A stretch of 64,000 bases of DNA from Clostridium saccharobutylicum DSM 13864 (lineage in GTDB: Bacteria > Bacillota > Clostridia > Clostridiales > Clostridiaceae), in contig NC_022571.1 in the NCBI RefSeq assembly GCF_000473995.1, positions 1,762,501 to 1,826,500 on the forward strand, given 5' to 3'. This document shows, in pieces, positions 51,245 to 59,540 of the stretch. Position 1 is the stretch's first letter; each line of letters begins with the position of its first letter. The notes beneath the pieces are model-generated. The model was not told the origin of the DNA, ran no database searches, and was given only the letters and a program-made list of their open reading frames with translations. Position numbers and translations under genes: made by a program.

Positions 51245-51283
51245 AGAGGTAGGTTACAATTTTACATTTAACCTACCTCTTTT
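51245..51283 (+). terminator. Terminator of the small basic protein gene
   Basis: AGAGGTAGGTTA and its complement form a 12-bp stem, followed by TTTT. Confidence 0.9.
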
Positions 51284-51640
51284 GACGTTTTATATCATTT
51301 TATATATATGCTGAAATATGATTTATTCATTCCATAGTGATACTGTACATAATTTTAATTTAGAATTCAACTTTCAACATACACATATAATTAAGAAAAT
51401 AAATTATTCTTAATATTGGTTATCAAGCATAGATCGAAGAGTATTAAACATATAGCATATAGATATATATTTTCTTTTTGTATTCGTTTATCATGAAATA
51501 TTAGGTTTGATTCATTGATTATTTATAAGAAGTGCTATGTTTTTATTGTTATAAATCCGAGTATTAAATTCTATGAAGAAATTGACAAACAACATAAATA
51601 ATATACAATTATGATATAAACATTAATGGGGGACGTACTT
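51284..51640. other. AT-rich gap
   Basis: No gene or clear signal is seen apart from GGGGGA (51629-51634) before the channel gene. Confidence 0.6.
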
Positions 51641-52408
51641 GTGGGAAAAATTAATAAGAAATTATATTATGAAATATTTATTTCTATATTGTCTCTTATA
51701 GTTTGTACAATAATTTTAGCTCAATTGACATTAAACTTGTCAAAAGAAAGTACTTATATATTAGATTGTTGGGATAATGTTATATGGGTTATATTTGTAA
51801 TAGATTATATAGTAAGATTAATTTTTAGTGAAAATAAACTTGAATTTATTAAAAATAATAAAATAGATTTAATATCTATAATACCATTTGGAACTCTATT
51901 GCAGTCATTAAGAATATTTAGATTTGCTAGAGTATTACAGTTAACAAAATTGTCTAGACTATTACGATTTACAGTATTACTATATAAATTTAAACATAGA
52001 GCAGATAAATTTTTAAAAACGAATAATTTTGGATATATATTAATAATAACAATATTAACAGTATTTTTTGGAGCATTTGGAATTTCAGTGGTAGAAAATA
52101 AGAATTTTGCTGATTCCCTTTGGTGGAGTTTTGTGACTACAACAACTGTTGGATATGGAGATATAAGTCCAGCAACCAATGCGGGAAGAATTATAGCATC
52201 CATATTAATGTTAGTTGGGATAGGATTTGTAGGAATGTTAACTGGTACTATATCAACTTATTTTTTAAATAAAAATAATAAAGATCAATCATATAAAGGT
52301 GAGGTTATCGAAACAATTCAAGAAAAATTAAATAATTTTGATTCACTTAGTAAAGAAGATTTAGAGGACATGCATGCTGTGTTACTAAGTTTAAAAGAAA
52401 AGGATTGA
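51641..52408 (+). CDS. Voltage-gated-type potassium channel
   Basis: I prefer the GTG at 51641, which lies 6-7 bp after GGGGGA; the ATG at 51626 has no site. The 255 residues hold six hydrophobic segments, an S4-like segment with spaced Arg (LRIFRFARVLQLTKLSRLLRF) and the selectivity filter TTVGYGDI after a pore helix. This is the Kv-type ion transport fold without an RCK domain. A short acidic C-terminal tail follows. The TGA stop lies within the end of a family A element. Confidence 0.92.
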   Translation: MGKINKKLYYEIFISILSLIVCTIILAQLTLNLSKESTYILDCWDNVIWVIFVIDYIVRLIFSENKLEFIKNNKIDLISIIPFGTLLQSLRIFRFARVLQLTKLSRLLRFTVLLYKFKHRADKFLKTNNFGYILIITILTVFFGAFGISVVENKNFADSLWWSFVTTTTVGYGDISPATNAGRIIASILMLVGIGFVGMLTGTISTYFLNKNNKDQSYKGEVIETIQEKLNNFDSLSKEDLEDMHAVLLSLKEKD

Positions 52409-52563
52409 GGCACATTCAAATAAATAGCAAGTCAATTTGATAGTCAATTTTCCATAATGCTGCATGAGCAAATTGACCTAATAGATCCACTAAGATGGAC
52501 GTCCTCACATGATGAAAAATATCCATGGAAAATTACACCTGTTATTTATTTTAATGTACTTAA
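52405..52563. repeat. Family A element, intermediate form (A15)
   Basis: About 158 bp: TTGAGGCACATTCAAATAAA at left, CTGTTATTTATTTTAATGTA at right. The left end overlaps the stop codon of the channel gene. Confidence 0.7.
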
Positions 52564-52611
52564 GTTTTTTATCATGTAAAACTAGAATACAAGAAATTGA
52601 AGGTGAAAGAA

Positions 52612-53085
52612 TTGAAAAAACTAAAAAGAATTTCTTTAGTAATGTTATCGTTTATAGTAATAACATTTATGAACCCAATACGAGCAAATGCGGAATGGAA
52701 AAAAGATAATTATGGCTGGTGGTATACAGAGGGGAGTTCTTGGGCTACAGGATGGAAATTTATTGATTCTAAATGGTATTATTTTAAATATAATGGATAT
52801 TTGATTCAAAATGCATGGATGTATGATGGATATTATTTAAATTCTAATGGAGAATGGACAGATTCAGCCAAATTTAAAAGAGAAGATATATTAATAAATG
52901 GTAAAGTTCGCTGTGAATCAGGAAAGATATGCAATGATGTAGGAGATTTATCAAATTTAAAAGTAATTAATAGTGAACCATGTCTATATACGTGGGATAA
53001 TGATTTGCAAGTAAAGTATGTAGGAATGAATACATTAGATGTATATGATTTTAATGAAAATAAAGTAGATAAGGTAGCATTGTAA
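52612..53085 (+). CDS. Secreted protein with choline-binding-type repeats
   Basis: Start codon TTG at 52612, GAAGGTG 6 bp upstream. The ~157 residues begin with a signal peptide (LVMLSFIVITFMNPIRANA, cleavage before EWKK). Residues ~30-85 are CW_binding_1 repeats: YGWWYTEGSSWATGWKFI, SKWYYFKYNGYL, GYYLNSNGEW, whose aromatic residues bind choline or similar wall groups. The C-terminal half is unknown and contains three Cys. It probably sits on the cell wall. Confidence 0.8.
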   Translation: MKKLKRISLVMLSFIVITFMNPIRANAEWKKDNYGWWYTEGSSWATGWKFIDSKWYYFKYNGYLIQNAWMYDGYYLNSNGEWTDSAKFKREDILINGKVRCESGKICNDVGDLSNLKVINSEPCLYTWDNDLQVKYVGMNTLDVYDFNENKVDKVAL

Positions 53086-53110
53086 GTATGGGGTTCCGCA
53101 ATGAAAATGG

Positions 53111-53197
53111 AGCTTATGTGGTAACTCACCGAAATCATATATATATTTGTTCCATCGGACTTATGAAATTTTCACAAATATATATATGATTTCTAGT
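53111..53197. repeat. Family B mini-element (B7)
   Basis: GCTTATGTGGTAACTCACCG, arm CATATATATATTTGT, then ACAAATATATATATG and ATTTCTAGT. The arm is unlike those of other copies but self-complementary. Confidence 0.75.
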
Positions 53198-53225
53198 GGA
53201 GATATTAACAACAAATAAGTATAGT

Positions 53226-53450
53226 TCTACTTTCTGATATATACTATATCAGAAAGGATAGGTGCTCTTTTGTTAAGTGTTACATTAGAGAATATGTTGC
53301 GGGCATTTCTTCATCAAAAGTTGTTCCGTTTTGGCTTGTGTCGGTAGCATGCTGAAATGGTGCAACTTTTGATGTTAGAAAGCCTCAACTTATTCCCAGT
53401 AACCGAAACAACAGAGTACCTGTCCTTTCGGTAAATTATCGCATAAGTCT
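53226..53450. repeat. Family B element, long form (B8)
   Basis: Reverse orientation. The right end has ACAGAGTACCTGTCCTTTCG, GTAAATTATCGCATAAGT; the left arm GGATAGGTGCTC matches with G-T pairs. The left border has its own hairpin CTTTCTGATATA-TAC-TATATCAGAAAG. Confidence 0.7.
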
Positions 53451-53522
53451 AAGTTTACATTTAGATATCTATAGTTAAGTAATGATACAAAGTTTAAAAA
53501 TAATAAAAATGAGGAGGCGTTC

Positions 53523-54218
53523 ATGGGCAAAAATATTAATAAAAGTATAGATAAAAAGCATAAGCATAGTAAGACTTATGTAATAAGTATCTTAGCATTC
53601 TTAGTTGTTGTAACAGTTTCTATTGGATTAATTAGTATGCATTTCAAAATGAAAGAAATAAAAACATCAAATTTGGAAGATTATTATGAAGATACAGAAT
53701 TTTTAAATGATATCCATAAAGATAGTTATGTTCTTTATAAAAATGTTTTAGAACAACAACAAGGGAAAAGTTTAACTTTTGGAGAAGTATATTTAAAATC
53801 TGATGCTAAAAATAATAATGATAAGGTAGCAGATATTTTGAACAATTCATTAGAATCGTGGCAAGAAAAATTTAATAATAAGTTTAAAAGTTTAAATTAT
53901 TTAGTATTGGATAAAGATGGAAATATAATTAAGACAAATACTGATAATAATTTGAAAACATTAACGGATATAAATAAAAAAAATGATAATGATATTGAAA
54001 AATTAAAGAATATCTATAATTGGTATATGGTTGTAAATTTTAATAGCTATGGTGATATAGCTGTAACTAATGTCTATGGCGCAGATGAATATCAAGTAAG
54101 AAATCGATTTTCAGAATTTAGTATGGAAAGATTTTTTAGAAATGAAATCAATGATAAGAGTGTTAAATTTAATCAGATTGAAAATGTTACATTTGTTTAT
54201 GCCATTCCTAAAGAGTAA
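53523..54218 (+). CDS. Membrane-anchored protein with one extracellular domain
   Basis: 231 residues: a basic, His-rich N-terminus, one helix (~18-42, VISILAFLVVVTVSIGLISM) and a ~190-residue external part rich in Asn, Asp and Lys. It ends IENVTFVYAIPKE. I do not recognise the family for sure; it resembles the sensory N-terminal part of clostridial histidine kinases, cut off before the second membrane helix. No kinase domain lies downstream. GGAGG precedes the ATG. Confidence 0.65.
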   Translation: MGKNINKSIDKKHKHSKTYVISILAFLVVVTVSIGLISMHFKMKEIKTSNLEDYYEDTEFLNDIHKDSYVLYKNVLEQQQGKSLTFGEVYLKSDAKNNNDKVADILNNSLESWQEKFNNKFKSLNYLVLDKDGNIIKTNTDNNLKTLTDINKKNDNDIEKLKNIYNWYMVVNFNSYGDIAVTNVYGADEYQVRNRFSEFSMERFFRNEINDKSVKFNQIENVTFVYAIPKE

Positions 54219-54318
54219 AATATTATGATAATATATAATTATGTTATAATAGTTATAACTAAGACATATAAGAAAATAATGTGTCTTTAGAATGTTAAGT
54301 TATTAGGAGGAGATAGTC

Positions 54319-54498
54319 ATGTTTACTAAGGAGGAGCTTTTAGTAATTGAGGATGCTTTAAAAATTGCAGATGAAAAATATATAAAATTAATTGATGAAA
54401 ATAAAAATAATAAAAATAGAATGGTAGCTTATAATAGAAAACAAAAGAAGCTATGGTTAGTACAAAATAAACTTAAAAAACTTATAGAAGAAAATTAG
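54319..54498 (+). CDS. Small coiled-coil-like protein (59 aa)
   Basis: ATG 8 bp after AGGAGGA. The 59 residues are Lys/Glu/Asn-rich and helical (FTKEELLVIEDALKIADEKY, then KQKKLWLVQNKLKKLIEEN). No signal or Cys. The family is not recognised. The TAG stop lies in the TTAGGCAC end of family A element A16, so the element may have set the C-terminus. Confidence 0.65.
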   Translation: MFTKEELLVIEDALKIADEKYIKLIDENKNNKNRMVAYNRKQKKLWLVQNKLKKLIEEN

Positions 54499-54658
54499 GC
54501 ACATTAAAGAAAAGAACAAATCCAAAGTTGCGATGGATATTTTTTATCAGATAAGGAAGTAAGATTTTATAATAGTGCGCCTATTATGACATTTTGCTTA
54601 TGCAGTATGATGGAAGATAGGCTACAAATGGACTTGTTATTTTTTGTATTGTGCCTAA
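54495..54658. repeat. Family A element, intermediate form (A16)
   Basis: About 164 bp with ends TTAGGCACATT and ATTGTGCCTAA. Arms AGAACAAATCC and GGACTTGTTATTTTTT pair. Confidence 0.75.
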
Positions 54659-54682
54659 AATTATATGATAATTAATAGAAGG

Positions 54683-54733
54683 AAAGAGTACTCTTTGTTT
54701 GTAAGTATAACATTTAACAAAAAGTACTCTTTT
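54683..54733. repeat. Family B mini-element or bidirectional terminator (B9)
   Basis: AAAGAGTACTCTTTGTT pairs with AACAAAAAGTACTCTTT (one mismatch) around an insert of 17 nt. The ACATTTAACAAAA portion resembles the right part of B8. It lies at the 3' side of two convergent genes. Confidence 0.55.
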
Positions 54734-54835
54734 ATTTTAAATTAGACATATTTTTGTAGTTTACCAAAAGTAATGATAATGCAAGTATTAAGTATGACAA
54801 ACTAAAATGGAATATATTTAAAAGAGAAAAGTTTT

Positions 54836-55474
54836 TTATTTAAACTTATCTGGATATTGTTTTATAATTCCTTCTCTTATTGTATTTGCAAATTTAATCA
54901 TATGTTCTTCACCTTTATCATATGATTCAACATCTGCTGACCAATCTTTTTTTATTCTAGCAATAACTTGATCTGTAACAAATTCTAAGTGTTTATGTAA
55001 CATGTCTTTTAATTGTGAATCTGACCAATTAGGATTTGCATTGGCTAAGAAATCAGCAATTTCATCTACATTTTTATACCATGATTTATTATATTTATCT
55101 AAATCATCTTTGTTATTATTTTTAGCAGCATCTACTACTTGACCTCCAATTGCAATATGTTCTCTTAAAAGTTTTGATAGTTTATTGCCAGCTTCTTCAC
55201 CGTAATAAGGTTTTATTGATGAACCAATCTCATCTTGATTTTTTAGTAATCTCTGTAATACAGCATCTTTATCGCCAAGAGAAGATAAGTCGCTAACTAT
55301 AAAGTTTCTAGTCCAAGAAACATGATCAATCCAGAGCTTTTGCTCAGCTAGCTGCAATTTTACTGCGGGATTATTTAATTGTGCTAAATTATCATTTGCG
55401 TATGCCTTAGCAGGAATTAATAATGTAGTAAATAATATTGTAGATAGTAATAAAGTTGAAAAAAATTTTTTCAT
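54836..55474 (-). CDS. Secreted protein of unknown function
   Basis: Start ATG at 55474 (GGGAG upstream on the minus strand); 212 residues. A signal peptide (MKKFFSTLLLSTILFTTLLI...AKAYA) leads to a mature helical domain with LWIDHVSWTRNFIVSDL, YYGEEAGNKLSKLLREHI and HLEFVTDQVIARIKKDWSADV. The His/Asp/Glu positions repeat in a two-halved helical pattern that could form a four-helix bundle with a metal site. Relatives in clostridia and bacilli are annotated inconsistently; I cannot assign activity. Confidence 0.75.
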   Translation of the reverse strand: MKKFFSTLLLSTILFTTLLIPAKAYANDNLAQLNNPAVKLQLAEQKLWIDHVSWTRNFIVSDLSSLGDKDAVLQRLLKNQDEIGSSIKPYYGEEAGNKLSKLLREHIAIGGQVVDAAKNNNKDDLDKYNKSWYKNVDEIADFLANANPNWSDSQLKDMLHKHLEFVTDQVIARIKKDWSADVESYDKGEEHMIKFANTIREGIIKQYPDKFK

Positions 55475-55646
55475 AAGTTCACACTCCCTTTTAAAAATCT
55501 TTTTTATTTTATCCAATAATTTCAGGAGTATGCTTTAAGAGGTTGTTCTTAAGATAAGATAATTGATAAAATAAGACATAAATAATATAATAGTTAATAT
55601 CTATATTTCAAAAAATGATAGTAAAAAGCAAGAAAAGGAGAAATAC

Positions 55647-55991
55647 ATGAAAAAATTGTTTCAAGTTAAGGATCTAATATTTTATAAAGAAGATTATTTA
55701 GGTGATATAACGGAATATGAAGATTTAATACCTATAATAGAAGAATTAAGTCCAGATTTAGAATATGAAATGATAGAGATTGCAGGAGATAATCTTTGTT
55801 GCGATAAAACTAAAAAGAATATGTTGGTAGAGATAATCGGTTATATTGATGAAAGTGATGATTTTATAACAAAAGAAGAGAGAGATGCACTTGGACTTGC
55901 AGCAGCTGGTAAGAAATTTGATTTATTTGTTATAACAGTTCATAAATGTACTGCTTGTGGGAAATGGTCAATTTCATTGCTTGAGGAATAA
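55647..55991 (+). CDS. Hypothetical protein with C-terminal CxxC
   Basis: The 114-residue acidic protein has no family I recognise. It contains DLIPIIEELSPDLEYEMIEI, a pair DNLCCDKTKK, and ends HKCTACGKWSISLLEE with a CxxC that could bind zinc or be redox-active. No signal or membrane helix. AAGGAG precedes the ATG. A terminator follows. Confidence 0.7.
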   Translation: MKKLFQVKDLIFYKEDYLGDITEYEDLIPIIEELSPDLEYEMIEIAGDNLCCDKTKKNMLVEIIGYIDESDDFITKEERDALGLAAAGKKFDLFVITVHKCTACGKWSISLLEE

Positions 55992-56041
55992 TTAAGTATA
56001 ACTAATTAATATTAGAGTATTTATAATATAACTCATCCTAA

Positions 56042-56090
56042 TAAGGAGCATACATTGAGTTTATTGAGACAAGTATGCTCCTTATTTTTG
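56042..56090 (+). terminator. Terminator after the CxxC protein
   Basis: AAGGAGCATAC and GTATGCTCCTT form an 11-bp stem, then ATTTTTG. Confidence 0.85.
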
Positions 56091-56141
56091 TTTTGGTTGT
56101 TTGAATTTAACTATGATAAGAAAAAGAGGTGAATAATAGTT

Positions 56142-57257
56142 ATGAACAAAAATAGAAGAAAAAGATTATTATATATATTGAGAATATTATTAGTAATGTC
56201 TATAATAATTGGACAACTATTTGGAGGTTATGATATTTTAAGTAAGATTGCCAATGCGTCAGAAGCAAGTGATAACTTAAATAACATATATGTTTCTGAA
56301 GAGAATTATAGTGATAATATGAAAAATATTGTAGAACCATATATCAATAATAAATTGCAATATGGGTATATTGATGGAGACGAGGACGTTAAGTTATATT
56401 ATGAAAAATATTTGATAGATAATCCTGTTGGAAATATCGTAATATCTCATGGCTATGGAGAATCATTAGAGAAATATCATGAATTGATTTATTATTTTAT
56501 GAAGAGTGGATATAATGTTTTTGGGATTGAACATAGGGGACATGGAAGATCAACGCCTCTTGGAATAGCAGATAAAACTCAAATACATGTAAAATCATTT
56601 GAGCAGTATGTTATAGATTTTAAAGGTTTTATGGATGAAATTGTTGTACCAAATACAGAAGGTAAAAAGACTTTTTTATATGCTCATTCAATGGGGGGAG
56701 CTATTGGAGCTGAGTTTTTAGAAAATTATCCAAAATATTTTGATTCAGCTGTTTTAAGCGCACCAATGCTTGAAGTCAATACTGGTAATATACCTAGTTT
56801 TTTAGCTAAAATAATTGCTAAATCTGAAGTGGCTTTGGGACGTGGTGGAGAATATGTAATTGGCAAACATAGTTATACTCCTGAATATAATGTTAAAAAT
56901 ATAGGGACAACATCTCTTAACAGGTATAATTATTTACATGATATTATAGTTAACAATGAGGTTTTTCAAAAAGGAGAAGCATCATATAATTGGGCAAATG
57001 AATCATTTAAAGTAACGGAAGAAATAACTAAAAAAGAAAATGCAGAGAAAGTAACAATACCTGTATTATTATTTCAAGCTGGACAAGATACCTATGTGAA
57101 ATCAGGTGGGCAAAACAAATTCGCACAAAACGCTGATAATTGTAAAATCAAGAGAATAGAAAATTCTAGACATGAAATATATAGGGAAAGAGATGAAATT
57201 CAAAAACCTTATTTAGAAGAAGTCGTAGATTTTTTTAATAGTACAAATGAAATTTAA
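56142..57257 (+). CDS. Membrane-anchored lysophospholipase/monoacylglycerol-lipase-like hydrolase
   Basis: 371 residues. A basic N-terminus and one hydrophobic helix (~10-32) anchor or export it. The alpha/beta-hydrolase core has ISHGYGES (oxyanion), GIEHRGHGRS (family signature of PldB/monoglyceride lipase), the nucleophile AHSMGGAIG, Asp in QAGQDTYV and His in NSRHEIYRE. It should cleave acyl esters of glycerol or lysolipids outside the cell membrane. AGAGGTG precedes the ATG. Monocistronic, with a terminator downstream. Confidence 0.87.
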   Translation: MNKNRRKRLLYILRILLVMSIIIGQLFGGYDILSKIANASEASDNLNNIYVSEENYSDNMKNIVEPYINNKLQYGYIDGDEDVKLYYEKYLIDNPVGNIVISHGYGESLEKYHELIYYFMKSGYNVFGIEHRGHGRSTPLGIADKTQIHVKSFEQYVIDFKGFMDEIVVPNTEGKKTFLYAHSMGGAIGAEFLENYPKYFDSAVLSAPMLEVNTGNIPSFLAKIIAKSEVALGRGGEYVIGKHSYTPEYNVKNIGTTSLNRYNYLHDIIVNNEVFQKGEASYNWANESFKVTEEITKKENAEKVTIPVLLFQAGQDTYVKSGGQNKFAQNADNCKIKRIENSRHEIYRERDEIQKPYLEEVVDFFNSTNEI

Positions 57258-57326
57258 AATGCATTATAATTGTTGTATGACATATTAGGAAAGCAGAGCT
57301 AAGCTTATGGCTTATCTCGTATCAGT

Positions 57327-57396
57327 AAAATAGCTACGTTGGAAACTAGTGAGTGTAAAACTTTCACTATTCTTCCACTGGCTATTTTTTATTTTA
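57327..57396 (+). terminator. Terminator after the lipase-like gene
   Basis: A long imperfect hairpin (AATAGC...GGCTATT outer stem, AGTGA/TCACT inner stem) is followed by TTTTTATTTT. Confidence 0.75.
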
Positions 57397-57503
57397 AAGA
57401 CAATAAAGAGGATACCTTTTTAGTAGCAGATTTCTGGATTTACAGTTTATGTTATAATTGATTTAAAGTAGCATTATATAATGAATTATTTGGGAGAGCA
57501 TAT

Positions 57504-58064
57504 ATGAATGAATTTTTATCAACTTATATTTTAAAAGAAATACAAATTAAAAATGGTCAGAATTTAATATTAAGAAAACCTATGGTAGATGACGCTGAAA
57601 AAATGATTGAATATCTTAATACTGTTGGTGGTGAGAGTGATAACTTATTATTTGGAAAAGATGAATTTCATCTTACTGTTGAGCAGGAAATGAAGTACAT
57701 CAAAAATATAAATAATGCTACCAATACATTAATGATTTTAGGAATTATAGATAATAATATTGTTAGTGTTGCACAAATTAGCGGTAATAGCAGAAAAAGG
57801 ATTGATCATAACAGCGAAATTGCTATTTCAGTTAAAAAGGAATATTGGAGAAATGGAATTGGAAGTGTTATGATGGAGGAATTAATAGGATTTTCCAAGA
57901 AACAAGGGACAATAAAAAATATAAGTCTTGGTGTTAAGGCAAGTAATTTTAATGCGATTAAGATGTATGAGAAATTTGGATTTATAAAGGTTGGCGTGCA
58001 TAAGAATTTCTTTTGTGTAAGTGGTATTTTTGATGATGAAATACTGATGGACTTGTACTTATAA
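57504..58064 (+). CDS. GNAT-family acetyltransferase
   Basis: 186 residues with LRKPMVDDAEKMIEYLN at the N-terminus, acetyl-CoA motif IAISVKKEYWRNGIGSVMMEELI (around residue 110) and ISLGVKASNFNAIKMYEKFGF as motif B. The pattern is like RimJ/RimL and related acyltransferases. The substrate cannot be told. GGGAG precedes the ATG. Confidence 0.9.
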   Translation: MNEFLSTYILKEIQIKNGQNLILRKPMVDDAEKMIEYLNTVGGESDNLLFGKDEFHLTVEQEMKYIKNINNATNTLMILGIIDNNIVSVAQISGNSRKRIDHNSEIAISVKKEYWRNGIGSVMMEELIGFSKKQGTIKNISLGVKASNFNAIKMYEKFGFIKVGVHKNFFCVSGIFDDEILMDLYL

Positions 58065-58135
58065 TTATAAAAATTAATGTACAATATTCTTATCAAACGT
58101 AATAGTAATTATTACGTACAAAGGGGGATTAGTAT

Positions 58136-58336
58136 TTGAAAAAGAATGATAAACTTATTGTGCCTATTGCATTTGTAATGACATATATAATTACACATAT
58201 TATATATAAAGTAACTGGATTTTATTATGGTTTTGAACAAGGTTTATTTAATTTTAAGGCATTACTTGATTTAGGCGTGTGGTGTATAGTCTATTTTATA
58301 ATTTATATGATTTTAAAAAAGATATGGAATAAGTAA
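58136..58336 (+). CDS. Small membrane protein (66 aa), TTG start
   Basis: GGGGG lies 9 bp before a TTG start. The 66 residues contain two hydrophobic helices (LIVPIAFVMTYIITHIIY and LGVWCIVYFIIYMIL) and Lys-rich ends, so both termini should face the cytoplasm. The family is not recognised. It starts 71 bp after the GNAT gene and may share its transcript. Confidence 0.65.
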   Translation: MKKNDKLIVPIAFVMTYIITHIIYKVTGFYYGFEQGLFNFKALLDLGVWCIVYFIIYMILKKIWNK

Positions 58337-58468
58337 CTTTTAATACTATGTAATATTAGCATTATTTTGAATAAATAATTGAACAACTAGAATGAGAAAT
58401 ACCGATTTTTAGCAACGGGAAATGTTATATTAAATATCAATTATATTAAGTAATAAGATGGTGATATT

Positions 58469-58933
58469 ATGAAAAATATTGAAATTTGGAATAAAGTAAT
58501 TGAAGAAGTTAATACATTTGATTATCCATATATAAAGTATTATACATTTAATCAATTTGATTTCATTGTACCAGATAGTGAGGAAAGAATAATAATTTTT
58601 GTTTCTCACAAACAGGATTATGTAAATTTATCATTAATGAAATTTGCAGTTGAGAGTTTATATGTTGAATATTTATTGGACAGGCCTTATATGGCACCTG
58701 AATATACGTGGCAAAAAAGAAAAAAATTATATAATCCTCAGAATATGAGAACAGAAGATTTTTATAAAACTTTTGTTAATTATAGTAGTGGGCTTAAAAA
58801 GCAACTTCCCATAAAAGTTGAAAAAGAGGAAATTATAAAAGCATATATACTTTTTGAAGAATGGAATGAAATATTTATAATTGCAGAGACAAAAGAATCA
58901 TTTTATGGATTTTCGTGGGAAACAACAGCATAG
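58469..58933 (+). CDS. Hypothetical soluble protein (154 aa)
   Basis: The product has no motif I can name. It is rich in Phe/Tyr/Trp and has YPYIKYYTFNQFDFIVPD, LDRPYMAPEYTWQKRKKLY, NYSSGLKKQLP and a C-terminal EEWNEIFIIAETKESFYGF. The regular alternation suggests an alpha/beta domain. ATGGTGAT lies just before the start. Downstream is a long non-coding region. Confidence 0.65.
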   Translation: MKNIEIWNKVIEEVNTFDYPYIKYYTFNQFDFIVPDSEERIIIFVSHKQDYVNLSLMKFAVESLYVEYLLDRPYMAPEYTWQKRKKLYNPQNMRTEDFYKTFVNYSSGLKKQLPIKVEKEEIIKAYILFEEWNEIFIIAETKESFYGFSWETTA

Positions 58934-59066
58934 ATATGATTGCAATATATATGAAGATATTCTATTAGCGACTATGCCTATAATAGTTTTATATATATAG
59001 TATTTTAGTTTTAATAGTATATATAGCAATAATTGAGTAGTGAAATCAAAAATATAAATAAATTTA

Positions 59067-59110
59067 AAGGCGATAAACACTTAAAATAAAATGTTTATCG
59101 CCTTTTTTTT
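59067..59110. terminator. Hairpin terminator
   Basis: AAAGGCGATAAACA pairs with its complement TGTTTATCGCCTTT, followed by TTTTTT. Confidence 0.9.
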
Positions 59111-59453
59111 AAGCTATCTTGCGAGAATCATCATTAGAGCTATCAGTATCAATAGCTACTCCAAGTTTAGTTGATATTATGGTATTTAATTTACTAATTG
59201 ATAATGATAAGTTTGCAATTTGTTTTTCTAAGGGTATTAGCAAACATGCAGCAACAGCTATAGTGAGGCCATTGTTAACTTAGAAATTAATAATGAATTA
59301 GAAGAATACAATATTAAAATTGATTCAATTATAAAAAAAGGCTATTGCTTGACAGACACATATAAAAATATATTAAATTAAAATTTATTGAGATTATTGT
59401 AATTACTTTTATACCACATTATATCTTTTATATATGGAATGAGATCAAAAAAA

Positions 59454-59509
59454 TCTTAATAATTCTTAATACTTTTTTTAGTAAAAGCTTAATAGTTGTA
59501 TCTTATACT
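59454..59509 (+). promoter_or_regulatory. Candidate response-regulator box and promoter, methyltransferase operon
   Basis: Direct repeats TCTTAAT at 59454-59460 and 59464-59470 have a 10-bp period. A -10 TATACT starts at 59504, 40 bp from the second repeat. No good -35 is present, as expected for an activator-dependent promoter. The same layout occurs before the TVP38 gene. Confidence 0.6.
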
Positions 59510-59540
59510 GTTTTTATATTAACTTAGGAGGCAGGATGAA

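Larger units (their letters stand above)
53086..53522. other. Gap with two family B elements
   Basis: No gene. It holds mini-element B7 (53111-53197) and full-length B8 (53226-53450) back to back, in opposite orientation. Confidence 0.75.
58934..59540. other. Gap with a terminator and decayed coding sequence
   Basis: A strong hairpin is at 59067-59110. After it, an open minus-strand stretch (about 59108-59280) encodes LEKQIANLSLSISKLNTI and TKLGVAIDTDSSNDDS without a start codon, and a plus-strand stretch (59260-59381) encodes NLEINNELEEYNIKIDSI up to a TAA. Both look like ends of lost genes. The region ends in the predicted promoter of the next operon. Confidence 0.5.

Noticed and set aside
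8629-54658. Repeats as a CRISPR array or CRISPR remnants
   Set aside because: The copies are scattered, vary from 40 to 290 bp and have inverted ends; there is no regular spacer layout and no cas gene.
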